A program made the position numbers and the translations under genes. The notes beneath the pieces were generated by a model. It saw nothing but the letters and a program-made list of their open reading frames with translations, made no database searches and was not told the origin of the DNA. A DNA stretch of 64,000 nt from Atrina japonica (lineage: Eukaryota > Mollusca > Bivalvia > Pterioida > Pinnidae): contig BROG01000812.1 of assembly GCA_030159075.1 (NCBI GenBank), positions 62,001 to 126,000 on the forward strand, in the 5' to 3' direction. Below, piece by piece: positions 34,946 through 47,820 of this stretch. Numbering within the stretch: the stretch's first letter is position 1; every line of letters starts with the position of its first letter.

Positions 34946-35521
34946 AACTCGTAATAAAGGGGAAAAGCGTGCCGTCGGGGGATTCTATACATAGACCCGT
35001 TTTCCTAGAGGGGGAAAGTTGGGCCCGGGCCTGTTCTTCCGATGGGGATTCGACACTCTATGCGGAGTCTATGCTACAACACAAGAATTCTTAAGTTATT
35101 TCCCAAAGGTGAAGAATCTATCTATCTTGCAAAGGTGACGGGAATTGTTGGTGAAATTCCTATTTTTGATTTATGATTTATATATGTTTTGCCTTGAAGG
35201 TGTTCTATCACCTATATTTATTAAATCCTATATTCTTTTATCTGAAAAGAATACCTTTCTATGATTGTTTCTTAAGAAAGATTACCCTTAATTAAGATGC
35301 ACCGTTGTAAATAAAAATGCTTTATTACAAGCATGTAATGCGCTTGTCTGAAATGGCGGTATAATTGTAAAAATGCTATGGATTTTTAAAAAATCATTTC
35401 ATAAAAAATTTTAAAACATAAAATTGATATATAAATTTTTTTATAAAATTTTGTGAAAACGTTTTACATACTTGGTCAGTCATTTATCAATAACAATGAC
35501 GATATACATAGCATGTATTGA

Positions 35522-35813
<292 letters not shown>

Positions 35814-36945
35814 CGTCATATTGATAAAGGCTAATTGAAAATCAATCAAGATAAAGCTGGATCTGTACAGGTAAGTTGTATGTGTGGTTGTTAACAAACG
35901 TGTTCGACGTTACTCCCTGGAGGGGCAAATAAATTTACAAATAAACATTTCCTGACTAAGTAAAAAAAATCAATTATTCTGATATAAAAACGGCACCCAT
36001 TTTCTTTTTATGACAAAATTTTATCGGGTTCAATTGGTTATGTATTCAAATTGTTCTTCTATTTATTATTATTTTCATGCTTCTTAAAACTTATTTGTTT
36101 ATTTTGCAAATATAAAACATGTTGATATTGAACTAAATGCACTTAAAAGAAAGTATTTCCATTATGAATAGTAATATTTATTTTTCACTTTTTCACAAAA
36201 CAATTCAAATAGTAAACGAGGTAAAGTGATTGGGTGTTGATAGCCTGGTAAATTGAAATTAAAACCACAATTCTAAAACCCATTACTGAATTTGATGAAA
36301 GTTATAAGAAATCGCTTTGTTAATCTATAACTAAGAATAAAAACAGTTTTTATTGCCGAAATAATATTATTAATGTTAAACCACAAATCAAGGGTAGATA
36401 AACAATTTAAATGTAGAATGATACTTCAAACATGTCTAGTTTAAAAATATCAATTAGAATTTTTATCCACAACAAGGATTTCTTTTTGTGTGTGTGAATC
36501 AATTGGTTTCAACAAAATACACAGAAATATCATACAGTTTTATAGATGAAGAAAGCTGTGACTGAATTCCATTAAGCAGAAGAATGGTCTCTCGAGTCTT
36601 TTGATTATGTACACCGCTGGTCAATACTAATGCCAGTAGTACGGGCCTAACAACCAGGTGATAAACATCTTGGAGACTCCGATAAAAGAAGATAGAGTAC
36701 AAATAGGTGAAACAGCTTATATAAGCATCCAGAAGAACCAGATGAAAGAAAATCGAGTACAAAAAGGTGAAACCGCTTATATACAGATTGTTCATATCGC
36801 CAAATAAATCCTGGAAATTTTATATGTCGATGGGAGAATCCCGTATTAAAATAAAGTATAAGATATCAGAAAATCCAAAGAAAAAAAATACAGAGTGTAG
36901 TGACTGTTCCCATAATATTATTTCCAGAAAGAAAGAATTGGTCAT

Positions 36946-37366
36946 CAAATAATGAACTAAATAATATTAGATCACCAAATAATGTACTAAATGAAATTAT
37001 GTCACCAAATTATGTACTCAATGAAATTAGGTCACCAAATAATGAACTAAATAAAATTAGGTCACCAAATAATGAACTAAATAAAATTAGGTCACCAAAT
37101 AATGAACTAAATAAAATTAGGTCACCAAATAATGAACTAAATAAAATTAGGTCACCAAATAATGAAGTAAATGAAATTAGGTCACCAAATAATGAACTAA
37201 ATAAAATTAGGTCACCAAATAATGAACTAAATAAAATTAGGTCACCAAATAATGAACTAAATAAAATTAGGTCACCAAATAATGAACTAAATAAAATTAG
37301 GTCACCAAATAATGAACTACATAAAATTAGGTCAACAAATAATGAAGTAAATGAAATTAGGTCGAA
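36946..37366 (+). repeat. 30 bp minisatellite, 14 units, open in frame
   Basis: Unit GGTCACCAAATAATGAACTA plus AATAAAATTA. The period is a multiple of three, so a 156-codon frame stays open and would encode repeats of RSPNNELNKI. Unit differences (C/G giving L/V, A/G giving K/E) change amino acids, which does not suggest protein constraint. No splice site or start context supports translation. Confidence 0.9.
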
Positions 37367-37565
37367 GTGAAGACAGTGTTTCTCTATTTATATTTTGTTT
37401 TTTAACATAGTCTTACTTCCCTTTTTATCACTTTTCCCGTAGTTTTGGAACATCAGAAATTCCTTTACAATAAAAGGCTTCAAAATGAATACCAACCAAT
37501 CAACAGGTATTTTAACCTTCTCATCATCATCAAATACTTTTAAAGGTAAATGCTTTTTTCGAAAA

Positions 37566-37690
37566 ACCTGATCCCACCTGTGGATTTTCAGAGGTCCGTG
37601 TTTGTTCAATATTCACAAGATTTGTATATATAACCCGGACATTCTGAAGTTTTATACATTGGTATTGAGATTTCTATATATAATTGAACC
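37566..37690 (+). mobile_element. Penelope-like 3' tail fragment
   Basis: CCTGATCCCACCTGTGGATT, TTCAGAGGTCCGTGTTTGTT, CCCGGACATTCTGAAGTTTT and ACATTGGTATTGAGATTTCT match the retroelement tail in order. The coding part is absent. Confidence 0.7.
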
Positions 37691-38553
37691 CCGCATACAT
37701 ATACTGAAATAAAGGTATAGTCAAACTTTTATAAAGAGGGAAAAGCTCGCCACAAAATTACATATCACAATGTGGCACGTCACTAAATAAAAATTACGTC
37801 ACAAAGTTTCAAGTGCAGAAAGAATAATCCAAAAAAAGAAAGAAGGATCAAATTAATTTCGCTACATACATACATTAAAGAGGAATAAATCAGGATAAAA
37901 ATTACAGTTACAACATTACATTTATCTCACGATACTGTCTAAAATGCAAAAAGGTGGATATCATTTAAAAATATATATACCAGTTCCGTCAAAATATGAC
38001 TTGTACGTAAGGCAGAATTTATAAGTTAACAAATATGCATAAATTAATCCAGCCAAGTATTCACTGAAATTCGCTTGTGTCGGGCGCTTTTTTCAGGATG
38101 TATGTAAATTTGAGAAAACAGTACAATTGTGGCTGTAATGGATGACCATAGAACATTTGCTATACTTGATTCGGTATTTCATAAATTTGTTATCTAAAAT
38201 CTTAGATATCACCTAATCTAATCGAGTATCAAACATCAGAGTTGGTTCACAGATTACAGTAGCAATATACTTCCACAACCTCTACACTGCTAACAAAAGA
38301 ATGATTCTAAATCATATCGAGTTGTTTGTTACAAACAATACAGTACTGATAATGATTTAATATGAAACAATTTACAGACATTGTGTCGGTATGTTTAATA
38401 TTGGAAGATAGATTACGTTACATATTAACTACGACAGTCTTACATGCTTTGATGAACATTGTGGTATTACAAACAAAAGCACAAAAACGGGTAGTTTGTC
38501 AAATAAGAGAGATATCTAACCAAAATATAAAAGTATGTTTGTTACATCTAAGC

Positions 38554-38850
<297 letters not shown>

Positions 38851-40180
38851 TGAGCAAAAATCGAAGTACTCAGGAGAAAACCAAACCATGTCCGACTTGG
38901 CAACCGCCATATCATCTCACATACGCCCCGTCCAATCCAAAAATCGAACTCAGCTCACACTGGTGAGAAGTGAGTGTAATAACCACTACAAGATAACATG
39001 GACACATGCGATGTTCCACTGAGTCAAATAAACTCACGATATTACTTATCAAGATACATGTAATTACATTTAAACATATTCTTTCAACCAGTTAACATTT
39101 GACGTTTTATTTTTAATCTTATACGCGATCTCCCATTAAACTATATTAAGAATCGTTCTCGAATGTAAGAAAACGAGCAAGAAATTTATAAACCTAGATT
39201 GACGTAACAGCTTCGGCTAGTTTTATGATACATTTCAGTCACATTAAATTAAATATTTGAAAGTTACTGTGTAATGCAAGGCTGTGTCATGTTAAACATT
39301 CATAGGTATTAAGTAATTATGAATATTTCGAACAGAAAAGAGTTATTCCAATTGTTATGGGCATGAATAAATTACTTACATACCCTAGAGAACACTTTTC
39401 TGTTTGTGTCGAAATTGTTATCTTATCGGCATAAAACCACAAGCAAAGCAAAATTTGACTTAGATTTTAGTAGCTTGACACCTCATCAAAAGGTCACTGA
39501 AATAGTGAAATTGATGGTTCTTATTGAACAGTGACAGTCTTAAGTTTTCCTCTAGCAAGTTGCTAACAAACTGAGCCAATAAATGAAGTCGCTATTAAAA
39601 CAGTAATTTATAAAACAAAATGTTTAAGTAGCTATTTCTAAATACTTCTAATTAGGCCTTCAACTAACTCAGGTTCGGATTAGTGTAATCCTGAAACATA
39701 CATATGAAACAGTTATATGTCAACGAGTCAAACATAAGTTTGGGATAAACTTACGAAACTAGAGTCTACTAATGGTTAGGAATACAAATACACACAAAAT
39801 CAACATAATTATGTTGTTAAGCGGTTCAAACTAGAATCTACAAATGTCATGAAGCACAAATACAATTAGATCTTACAAACTGTAAAGTTGTGAAAATCAT
39901 TGACATGTAATTGAGTACAGGATGTTTGGTACAGAATATACAACGATATACAATGCATAAATTCTGCGATACAAACCCAGACTGTTTCAATATTGGATTA
40001 CAAGTTATAAATGAAACTAAATATTTGATAAAGAACCGAAAGTACACATTTCAACAATGCTCAAACTTATCAATATTTGGGTTCACAGCAGAATAGAACC
40101 TTAATACAACAACAACAATAGATCGCTCATATTGGAAATATAGAGTCGACTATTGTGAGGTTATAAGTGAACACTGCAAT

Positions 40181-40186
<6 letters not shown>

Positions 40187-40266
<80 letters not shown>
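40187..40266. repeat. (TA)n microsatellite
   Basis: About 40 TA units with one interruption. Confidence 0.98.
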
Positions 40267-40811
40267 ACGTAAATAGTACGAACCACATGGAAACTGCTTC
40301 CAGTTTTTCAAATTAGAAATAAAGAGAGCTTTTATAATTACATATCAAACGGTTTTGCGTCATCAGTTTCCACACATGATGGATTTCTCTAGATCATCGA
40401 CTGTACAAAAAATAAATGACCTCTTCAAACAAAAAAATTGTTAAATCATATTTTGTTGTTAAAATCTTAATTGAACAAGACTTTGGCTCAATTTGCTGTA
40501 TCACCAAAATTTTAGGAATACTTCCATCAACTTCAAAAACATTATTAATTACTGTTTTAAGAATTGTAATCCCAATTCAGATGTAAGGGCCATTGGGTTG
40601 AAAAAGAACTATATTCCGAAGTAGCGTGCACGTGAGGCCTGGTAGATGGTGTGGAGTTCTATATTCGTTTCCGGATATGGGGTTTTATCACTTCCGGTGT
40701 GATAACTAGTAGAAAAAAAACATTTCCGTTTTGATTTCTGTATAATCGATATCGTTTTAAATCAAGTTCACATTTTTCAACTCATACATGATATCTACGC
40801 AACTGGTTTGA

Positions 40812-41100
40812 ATGCCATAAACATAATACAGAAGTCATGGTTTTGCAAAAAGGTCAAAACAATTGCTCAAGATGATTGTTTCGGTTAATAAGACAACATC
40901 AGCTGAGCTCAAATTTAAAATAGATTTAGATTTCCGAAACAAAAAGTGTTAGCATACAAGGCCAAGAATAACCTAAACGTACCCCAAATCCGTCTAAGAA
41001 TAATGAAAATCTTTTGAAGAGTTTAGACTTAAAACGGCGCTATCTAAACATTACTTTAGAACAAAATAATCAGCTGGTCTGAAATACTACTACCAAGTAT
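40812..41100 (-). repeat. R1 repeat, antisense
   Basis: AAACATAATACAGAAGTCAT, GCTCAAGATGATTGTTTCGG, CAGCTGAGCTCAAATTTAAA and CGTCTAAGAATAATG occur in the order of the R1 reverse complement. Strongly diverged. Confidence 0.6.
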
Positions 41101-41589
41101 CGGATTTATACGAATAAGGCGACATACGACAATATGTAAAGTATTTAATATTTTCTTTCTTTATGGAAATCCTATTCTTGTAATTATTTATCTTTATTTT
41201 TTTCTCTTTCAGCACAAATTAGATCAAATTCCGTATGAGATTCTGTTTAAGGATGAATAATCAATATTATGGCTCCGATACATACGTATCTTAAATCAAA
41301 CCCAGAAAATTACATTAATTAGAAATGATATCTATTTCTCTATTGCATTGGTCCTAACGTCCATTACATTCATAAGATTGCTTAATTTGAACTATCTTTC
41401 GTGTCAAAACATGAAACCACGTTTGTCTTGCCGCGCTTAACTGTTTATCATATAACCTGAAATTCAATTTTGTTTGCTCAAACACGTACACAATATATGA
41501 CATTAGTAAACAAGTTTAAAAAAATCTTATTTAAGATCAGCGATTATTTATTAGATGTCAAAAGTAAGTTGAATAAATTATGTATATAT

Positions 41590-41707
<118 letters not shown>

Positions 41708-42094
41708 AACGTCATAATGGCGAAAATTGACGGACGTTCACACAACAAAAACGGGAAGCATGTTTACATCTCTGTTCGGTACAACAAAGAGAACAAGAAA
41801 AAAACACTATCCAATACCAGTCTGAAAATACATTAGTTAACAACAAAAATACCGTTTTGAAAAATTCTATACGCACAGAAAACGTTTAACAATCAAATCA
41901 CTGGCATAATTCTTATTAAATTCGTCTCTTTCATTTGCAGACACATTTTTCTTTAAATAAAAGTGGCAAAATATATTAATTACAATCCGAAAATCATAAA
42001 ATTGTAATACTTTATAGAGTATGATCTGATATGATGGTTCTAAAAAAGATAATGTCATATGAACGATTAATTACGATACAAACTAACATGTACG

Positions 42095-42330
42095 CTGTGT
42101 TTGTCTGTTTAATCGTGTTTTCGTCATATGCAACATCTTTTCAGTAATGTGATGGAGGTCAATTTTTACTGATGGAGTAGCAAACCTGGTACAATGACAC
42201 CGACCATCCACAAGTAAACTGGCAAACTATCTAACACAATCGATCCGGGTACCTTGGAACTCGAACCGATGTTGAGTCAATGTTAGAAACTTCATGGATT
42301 AAAGTGTACTCGGACACGGAACTACTTCCA
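42095..42330 (-). mobile_element. tRNA-derived SINE, diverged
   Basis: On the - strand: GGTTCGAGTTCCAAGG (B box), GTTTGCCAGTTTACTTGTGG, and TGCATATGACGAAAACACGA in place of the usual tail. Ends are unclear. Confidence 0.6.
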
Positions 42331-42351
42331 TGAACTCTTTGACGGAACATC

Positions 42352-42575
42352 GTTAACTCATCCACCCCTGAAGTCACATTTTGAAGTACTAATTTCAAAG
42401 AATGGTTGGGTCCACTCTCAGAATTCAGGAGTGTACGATTTAGAATATAGATTTTATAATAATTTTGCATGCGATATGAACTTGTTCACTCCTGAATTAT
42501 GACAGTAGACCATACTACATGTATTTATTAATTTGGGTGAGTCTAAATGTGACCACAGGGGTTGTTGAGTTAATT
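42352..42575 (-). mobile_element. F3 element, short antisense copy
   Basis: Inverted ends GTTAACTCATCCACCCCTGA and the reverse complement of CAGGGGTTGTTGAGTTAATT. Internal ACAGTAGACCATACTACATG and TTATAATAATTTTGCATGCG match the F3 copy at 20646 in reverse. About 224 bp; it lacks the TA expansion. Confidence 0.65.
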
Positions 42576-43149
42576 CAATAAACATATAGCCATCAGAAAC
42601 ATATGTAGTATCTCCCAGACCTGGTTTAAATTTAATGAAAACGCCAAATTTTCCACAAAAAAATGTACACATCAATTATTTCTTGATAGTTAAGTACTTT
42701 GGTATCTGAGATTTTATATGTGCTGTGGTTTTTTATATAATGGCAAAATATCGTTACAATTTTGTGGAATTACAAGAATTTTTCAAATATACGATTTTCT
42801 CTATGAATCAAGACAAAAAACCAAAACATTACAACCAGGAAAAACTCAACTTACTACATGTATCAGTAATTTCAAGGTCTTCTTCAATTACTGTGAACGT
42901 AAGGATAAAATACACTTTTACATGATCATTTAGTATATTGACTATAGAGAAATTCTATATTAGACGTGTTACCAATAGAATTTGAATTCCATATCACACA
43001 CAACTATTCACCTAAACCATGATTCAGATATTGATGAAAACAGTCGCTGCAAAACAAAACCATATAAGAAGAGAGTGTTCGCGTAGATCAGAACCATGTA
43101 ATCTGTGCAAAGTTTGTGACATAAACGTGATCAGGTAAGATGTATTTTT

Positions 43150-43588
43150 TCAAAAAAACATTTATCCATTTTTACATCTTAGATTGATATACAATAACAT
43201 AAAGAGATATACACAGTCATAAAAATTCGTAAATTCCTATATATTTTGTGAAATTGCTTGAGAAACTAAGTTTGGCAATTATTCACTGCAGTTGATTGAT
43301 TTAACTTTACTATTTGTATATAAATACCACACTGGACCTGACTTTATTTTCACAAAATACATAGAAGTATAAGATTTTTTTATTTTCATTGATTTTTTTA
43401 AATTTAGATACATACAAGTTTACATGACAAACACAGCAATACTTATACAATATACACATCACAATACACTACACCAGACACTTATAAGAAGTATAAGATT
43501 TTTTTATACGTGTATATAGCTGTTATTGTATATCATGTGTAAGTAGAAAAAATCGAAATAAGATATGGTAAGCACAGCTAATGTCCCT
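43150..43588 (+). mobile_element. F1 element, left end lost, with insertion
   Basis: The right end CACAGCTAATGTCCC is followed by TTTAA. Landmarks: GATATACACAGTCATAAAAA, TATATTTTGTGAAATTGCTT, TACCACACTGGACCTGACTT. Interrupted by the 104 bp insert at 43383-43486. Confidence 0.7.
43383..43486 (-). mobile_element. 104 bp retro-insertion with 20 bp target duplication
   Basis: The exact 20 bp AGAAGTATAAGATTTTTTTA stands at 43363-43382 and again at 43487-43506. Read on the - strand, the insert ends in an A-rich tail (AATTTAAAAAAATCAATGAA). Long duplication plus A-rich end is the mark of LINE-type target-primed insertion, so this is either a heavily 5'-truncated LINE or a small retrocopy. The source is unknown. 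Confidence 0.75.
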
Positions 43589-43867
43589 TTAAACAGAGAC
43601 AACTAACCGAAATTCGACAACTGCTGCCCTGCAGCAAAGAACGATAATATAACAAAGAATTTCGTAAAATGATACCAATGGACAATTGTTCACTGAGACA
43701 ATGTTGAAAATATTATGGAAACAAGTTGTTATACTATACCATCCATATAATTAATTGCAAAAAGAATCGAACACCTAAATTCTGTTTTAAAGATTGCATG
43801 AATTGTTAGTTATCTCCCTTATTTTATTTCCGGAATATGAATTAGGTTCGTATTTTTCATTTTGCGT

Positions 43868-44092
43868 AGTGTTTTACGCCACACTCAACATTTTTTCAGT
43901 TATATGGTGGCGGCCAGTTTTTACTGGTGGAAGAGAGAACCCGGTTACAATGTACCCAGGAAGATTAAACTTGCAAACTTTTTCATAAAATCAGTTAAGA
44001 TTCCAGCGAGACTCGAACCCTCTCTAACAAGAGGTGAGAGACTTCAAGGTTGAAGCTTGATGCTCTTACCACTCAGCCATGAACGCCCCTGA
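43868..44092 (-). mobile_element. tRNA-derived SINE
   Basis: On the - strand: head GGGGCGTTCATGGCTGAGTG, B box GGTTCGAGTCTCGC, core AAAACTGGCCGCCACCATAT, and end GAGTGTGGCGTAAAACA. Near full length. The usual GCCAGTTTACTTG core segment is partly altered (AAGTTTGCAAGTTTAATC). Confidence 0.8.
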
Positions 44093-44518
44093 ATATGAAT
44101 CAGATGACAGGTCTTGTGAAACAAGAATTAGATCAACCTCCTAATTTTAAGTTTTGTTTTTAGTATATGAACCTGAACTCAGTTCAGTAACAATTTCAAT
44201 TCCGTAAGATACCAGAATTTTGTTGTTCACCTGAATACGTTTGTAGTGAGATGAAATGTACTCGGGTAATTACATAGCAATGCAAGTATCATGAAGAAGC
44301 ACCAAAGGATATTTGAAACTCCATTAGAATAAGACAAATTAGATATTAAGACGGTTGCAACACATTGAGCAATATGAACGGAAAAATTCTATTGCAACTT
44401 GGACGTTGGAGAGTACTAGGCAGTTATTGGAAAAGGATTTTTGAAAGCCTATCATTAGATAAAATACATTTGATTTTGCAATAAAAAATAATTTCAAAAT
44501 TCTGTGAATGTTTCTCAC

Positions 44519-45824
44519 CTTTCTTGGGATGTTCGACTTTCTTTTTGTGGATTCTACGTAACGTATCCGGTGACAATTTCATTGCGCGCACTCTTTTCAA
44601 AACTACCTGTTTTTCCTCTATACTAGCAATCCTTTCATAAATAGATTTGATTTCAATTTCAGTACCCACAATTCCCTGTTTCATTTCCTCTTGATCATGG
44701 CGACTCGTAACTACTTCCACTTTCAATTCATAAGTCCGATCGGACACTCGTTTTAGTTCCTTTTCCAATCTTATTTTCTGTCTCTCCATAACATCTTTTC
44801 TTTCTTCCAAACGAACGTAATCTGCGTTTGCTTTCTCTAAACGCAATTTAAGTGCTTCTCTGTCACGCACAGGTATTGGTTTTTTGTCTGCAATGTCCTC
44901 CTCAAGTTTTTGAATGTCTTCATTTTTATTTTCTATTTGCATATCGAGTCTTTCAAGCCTTAGATTGACTGTTTCTAAACTATTCCTTAACTTATGTTTA
45001 TCATTTTTATGGTAAGAATGTTCTTTCATAGTATGATAATTCATTTTGTGTTTCATTTCGAGAGCTTTCGCTCTCGAACCCCTTTCCCCTTGCAATTTTT
45101 CAATTTCCTCAACCATTTTCTCCTTATAGGAATTATTGAAGAAAACCTCTTGCAGAAGACGTTCCGGGTAGGACGCGTCGTCTGCTATCCATTTCTTAAT
45201 GCAGTGCGCAATCTCAATAATAAGAACACATATTTCCTCCATTAAAGTTGCGTGCACGCTACCATCTGCGATAAAAGTCCGAAATGGCGACTTCATGTCT
45301 CCATATTTTAGAATGCTGTTATTTAACTCATCAATTTTATCATCGATTTCTTTCTTGCTAGCCTTCGTGACCTCCTCGTACTCCAGAATCGGTCTAATTT
45401 CCAGTTCATCGACCTCCTCGACAAAACTGCGGCAATATTTGTACACGTGATCCCGAGCACACGTGACAAGTCTTTCTCTCACTGATGGGATCATTTGTTC
45501 GAAAGTCCGAGCTCGTTCACAAATATACAATAAACTATTATACTCTTCTCGCACTTGTAATGACGCGGAAACCTGTCGTATTTTATGTTTCTCCCAGAAT
45601 TCCTTGGATGACGCGAATTGTGCCGCATCCATTTCCCAACTTTTTAAGAGTTCGTCTAAAAAGTTAGCAACACTTTGGTAATCTACCGCTTTTTTTGCCA
45701 AGTACTTCTTCGCAAACTTCCGAATTTCCAGACATATTGAATTAACAATTTCAATTATTATACGGTATTCTGCTACTCTTGTGGGAGGCGGTGCATTGTT
45801 CGATTTGGATTTAACGGAAGTCAT
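44519..45824 (-). CDS. Coiled-coil first exon of coiled-coil/Death-domain gene
   Basis: The start ATG at 45824 is preceded in frame by TGA ten codons upstream (45794-45854 region on the - strand), so it is a credible first codon. 435 codons plus one base precede the donor AAAG/GTGAGA; the open frame then runs 30 more codons into the intron. Residues 1-230 are mostly helical with conserved-looking Trp, Cys and Leu, and no signal peptide or membrane segment. Residues about 236-412 form a long, Glu/Lys/Arg-rich coiled coil (LRLERLDMQIENKNEDIQKL). The basic end HKKKVEHPKK leads into the splice site. In phase with the Death-domain exon at 28627 it gives a 539-residue cytosolic protein, plausibly an oligomerising adaptor. 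I do not recognise the helical N-terminus; the overall function is unproven. Confidence 0.8.
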
Positions 45825-46326
45825 CTTTTCTTTGTTCCGGTTATCCCTTCAGAACGATTACAGGAAATTCAATCGAACAAAGATGTTTTTCATTGCCCTA
45901 TGCATTTCTTCACTGAGTATTGGGTCACTGAAAACGAATTTAGAAATGGTTAATATATTAAAAAAAATTCAAAATCATTTTTTACGTTGTAAAAAGTACT
46001 TTATCTACAATAAAAGCATAAAATGCACAAAAAAGCAACAAAACGAAGAAGAAAAACAAAAAACACAAAAACCCATGCACACCTGAACACACATAACATC
46101 TCCCCACTTTCTTTCTTCGAAAACCTTATTGAAAGGTGCCACAGAAAGTGGCCGCTACGTTTTTTTCAAGCGCGATGATTACATTTAAATGCACCCCAAC
46201 CCACCTCAAATATTCCTACAATTGTTACTCTCCATCTAGTCATCTGCGCAACTGTGCCAACTGCATAGCATTTCTTTTATGGATTACCCCTTAATTAATA
46301 TGGGTGGTATGTGCTGCTATCATTAA
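45825..46326. other. 5' flank of the Death-domain gene
   Basis: Presumed 5' UTR and promoter region on the - strand. No TATA box or CpG island is evident by eye. A + strand frame across 45781-46086 is antisense to the first exon and its flank and is not supported. Confidence 0.4.
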
Positions 46327-46387
46327 AGGAACACTAGCTGTGAGTATTTTTTTTTAAATCCCGTTTTACAACTTATATATTGATATT

Positions 46388-46868
46388 GCCACTGCTGGTG
46401 GAGCGTTTGAGTCCCCGAGGGTATACATAAACCTAGTACCTGGTATTTCGGTACCAGCTGTTCATCTTATACTAAAGTAATATTTGGCACTGTTAACACT
46501 ATTTAAATTCGAAAAGTTTCTAAAGCTAAGATAGTCATTTTTTACAGTGGTTACTCTGAGACGGATTTCGGCTATACCTTTAGAGATATTATTTGACCTT
46601 GTATGATACCATTTTATCTTTAGAAAAAATCACATACTTTTCAAATTGGAGCTCACCTGATGAAGTCATATTGACAGAAACGATATCGTCTTGAGCATTG
46701 TAACTTTGGTATTATTTTTATAATATTTATAACCACTAGGTCGTTGCCACTGCTGGTGGACCGTTTGAGTCCCCAAGGGTATACATAAACCTAGTACCTG
46801 GTATTTCGGTACCAGCTGTTCATCTTATACTAAAGTAATATTTGGCACTGTTAACACCATTTAAATTC
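46388..46868 (+). repeat. R1 repeat, one long and one truncated copy in direct tandem
   Basis: GCCACTGCTGGTGGAGCGTT (46388) and GCCACTGCTGGTGGACCGTT (46747) start two near-identical blocks through CTAGTACCTGGTATTTCGGT and TTTGGCACTGTTAACAC. The first continues to the R1 3' end (GTAACTTTGGTATTATTTTT). The second breaks off at ATTTAAATTC, exactly where the reverse transcriptase fragment begins. Confidence 0.8.
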
Positions 46869-47700
46869 TTATGGGAACCAATTGTGCTCCTTTATTGGCC
46901 GACCTGTTCCTTTATTCATACAAAGCAGACTTCATTCATCAACTGCTTAATCAAAAGAAGAAAAAGTTAGCGGTGTCCTTTAATTTGACATTTAGATATA
47001 TCGACGACGTTTTGTCAATTGATAATGACAATTTTCATACATATGTCAATGCGATATATCCTAGCGAATCAGAAATTAAAGATACAACAGAATCAAGCAC
47101 ACACGCTTCATACTTAGACATTTTACTTAATATAAACACAGACGGGAAATTAGCAACTAAGCTATACGATAAACGCGACGATTTCCGCTTTCCCATCGTA
47201 AATGTTCCACATTTAAGCAGTAATATCCCTAAGTCACCCGCATATGGAGTTTATATTTCACAAATGATCCGATATGCCAGGGCGTGTACAACATATGAAG
47301 ATTCCATATACAGAGGTAAACTACTTAATGACAAATTATTGACACAGGGATATCGAAAACCGCGTTTAATGTCAACGTTCCGCAAATTTTATGGTCGGTA
47401 TAATAGTCTTGTTTGCGACTACTCTGTTTCACTAAGTGAAATGTTGAGTTGCCTTTTCGTTGGCGGTTGTTGAGACGTCTGTACCAATTGTGACGAGGAT
47501 ACACTCCTCACGTGTTTCATTGGACTTGACTGTGGACTCACGGCGGGTGTGACCGGTCGACAAGGAATGCTTACTCCTCCATGGCACCTGATCCCACCTC
47601 TTGGTTTCCAGAGGTCCGTGTTTGTCCATTTTTACCGGATTTTGTATCTATGTCCTGGACATTCTATTGATTTATACTTTGGTATCTGGAATTTTTTATA
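46869..47700 (+). mobile_element. Penelope-like element: reverse transcriptase C-terminal part and 3' tail
   Basis: An open frame (about 46871-47473, 200 codons to TGA) encodes the end of a reverse transcriptase. Motifs in order: MGTNCAPLLADLFLY (substrate-binding block), FRYIDDVLS (YxDD catalytic aspartates), ASYLDI, KLYDKRDDF, YGVYISQMIRYARACTTYED, ending LFVGGC. This set is typical of Penelope-like elements of invertebrates (family knowledge). The N-terminal fingers are missing, so it is 5'-truncated and cannot act alone. No GIY-YIG endonuclease follows the stop; a noncoding tail (47474-47700) with GGAATGCTTACTCCTCCATG and TTTGGTATCTGGAATTTTTT does. The tail defines a family of at least nine fragments in the window. 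Confidence 0.85.
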
Positions 47701-47820
47701 TACAAGAATACAATAGTTTTAAGCCGGTGTATAGCTCTTATTTATTTTTGTACATGAAGTACAAGAAGTAAAGTAGAAAAAAAATGAAATATTCTCTTGG
47801 TAAACATAGCTATTGCACCT

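Larger units (their letters stand above)
33775..35070. mobile_element. Possible C-rich TIR element around nested retroelement and SINE
   Basis: The left part has CCCCCCTATCGGCAGAA, TTTCCCCTGGAAAAACGGCC and AGAATTTCCCCCGC. The reverse complement of the right part has CCCCATCGGAAGAACAG, CTAGGAAAACGGGTC and AGAATCCCCCGACGG. The matching order suggests diverged inverted ends. Exact ends and target duplication are not clear. Confidence 0.3.
46327..47820 (+). mobile_element. F1 element split by R1 and Penelope-like insertions
   Basis: TTAA at 46323-46326, then AGGAACACTAGCTGTGAGTA, the F1 left end. At the other side, ATAGCTATTGCACCT before TTAA (47821-47824) is the F1 right end. F1 sequence is present only at 46327-46387 and 47705-47820 (TGTACATGAAGTACAAGAAG). 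Everything between is younger repeat. Confidence 0.65.

Noticed and set aside
34524..34954. Frames of 61-100 codons on both strands
   Set aside because: They cover the SINE and the retroelement tail.
45199..45681. + strand frames opposite the coiled-coil exon
   Set aside because: Antisense shadows of the 435-codon exon.
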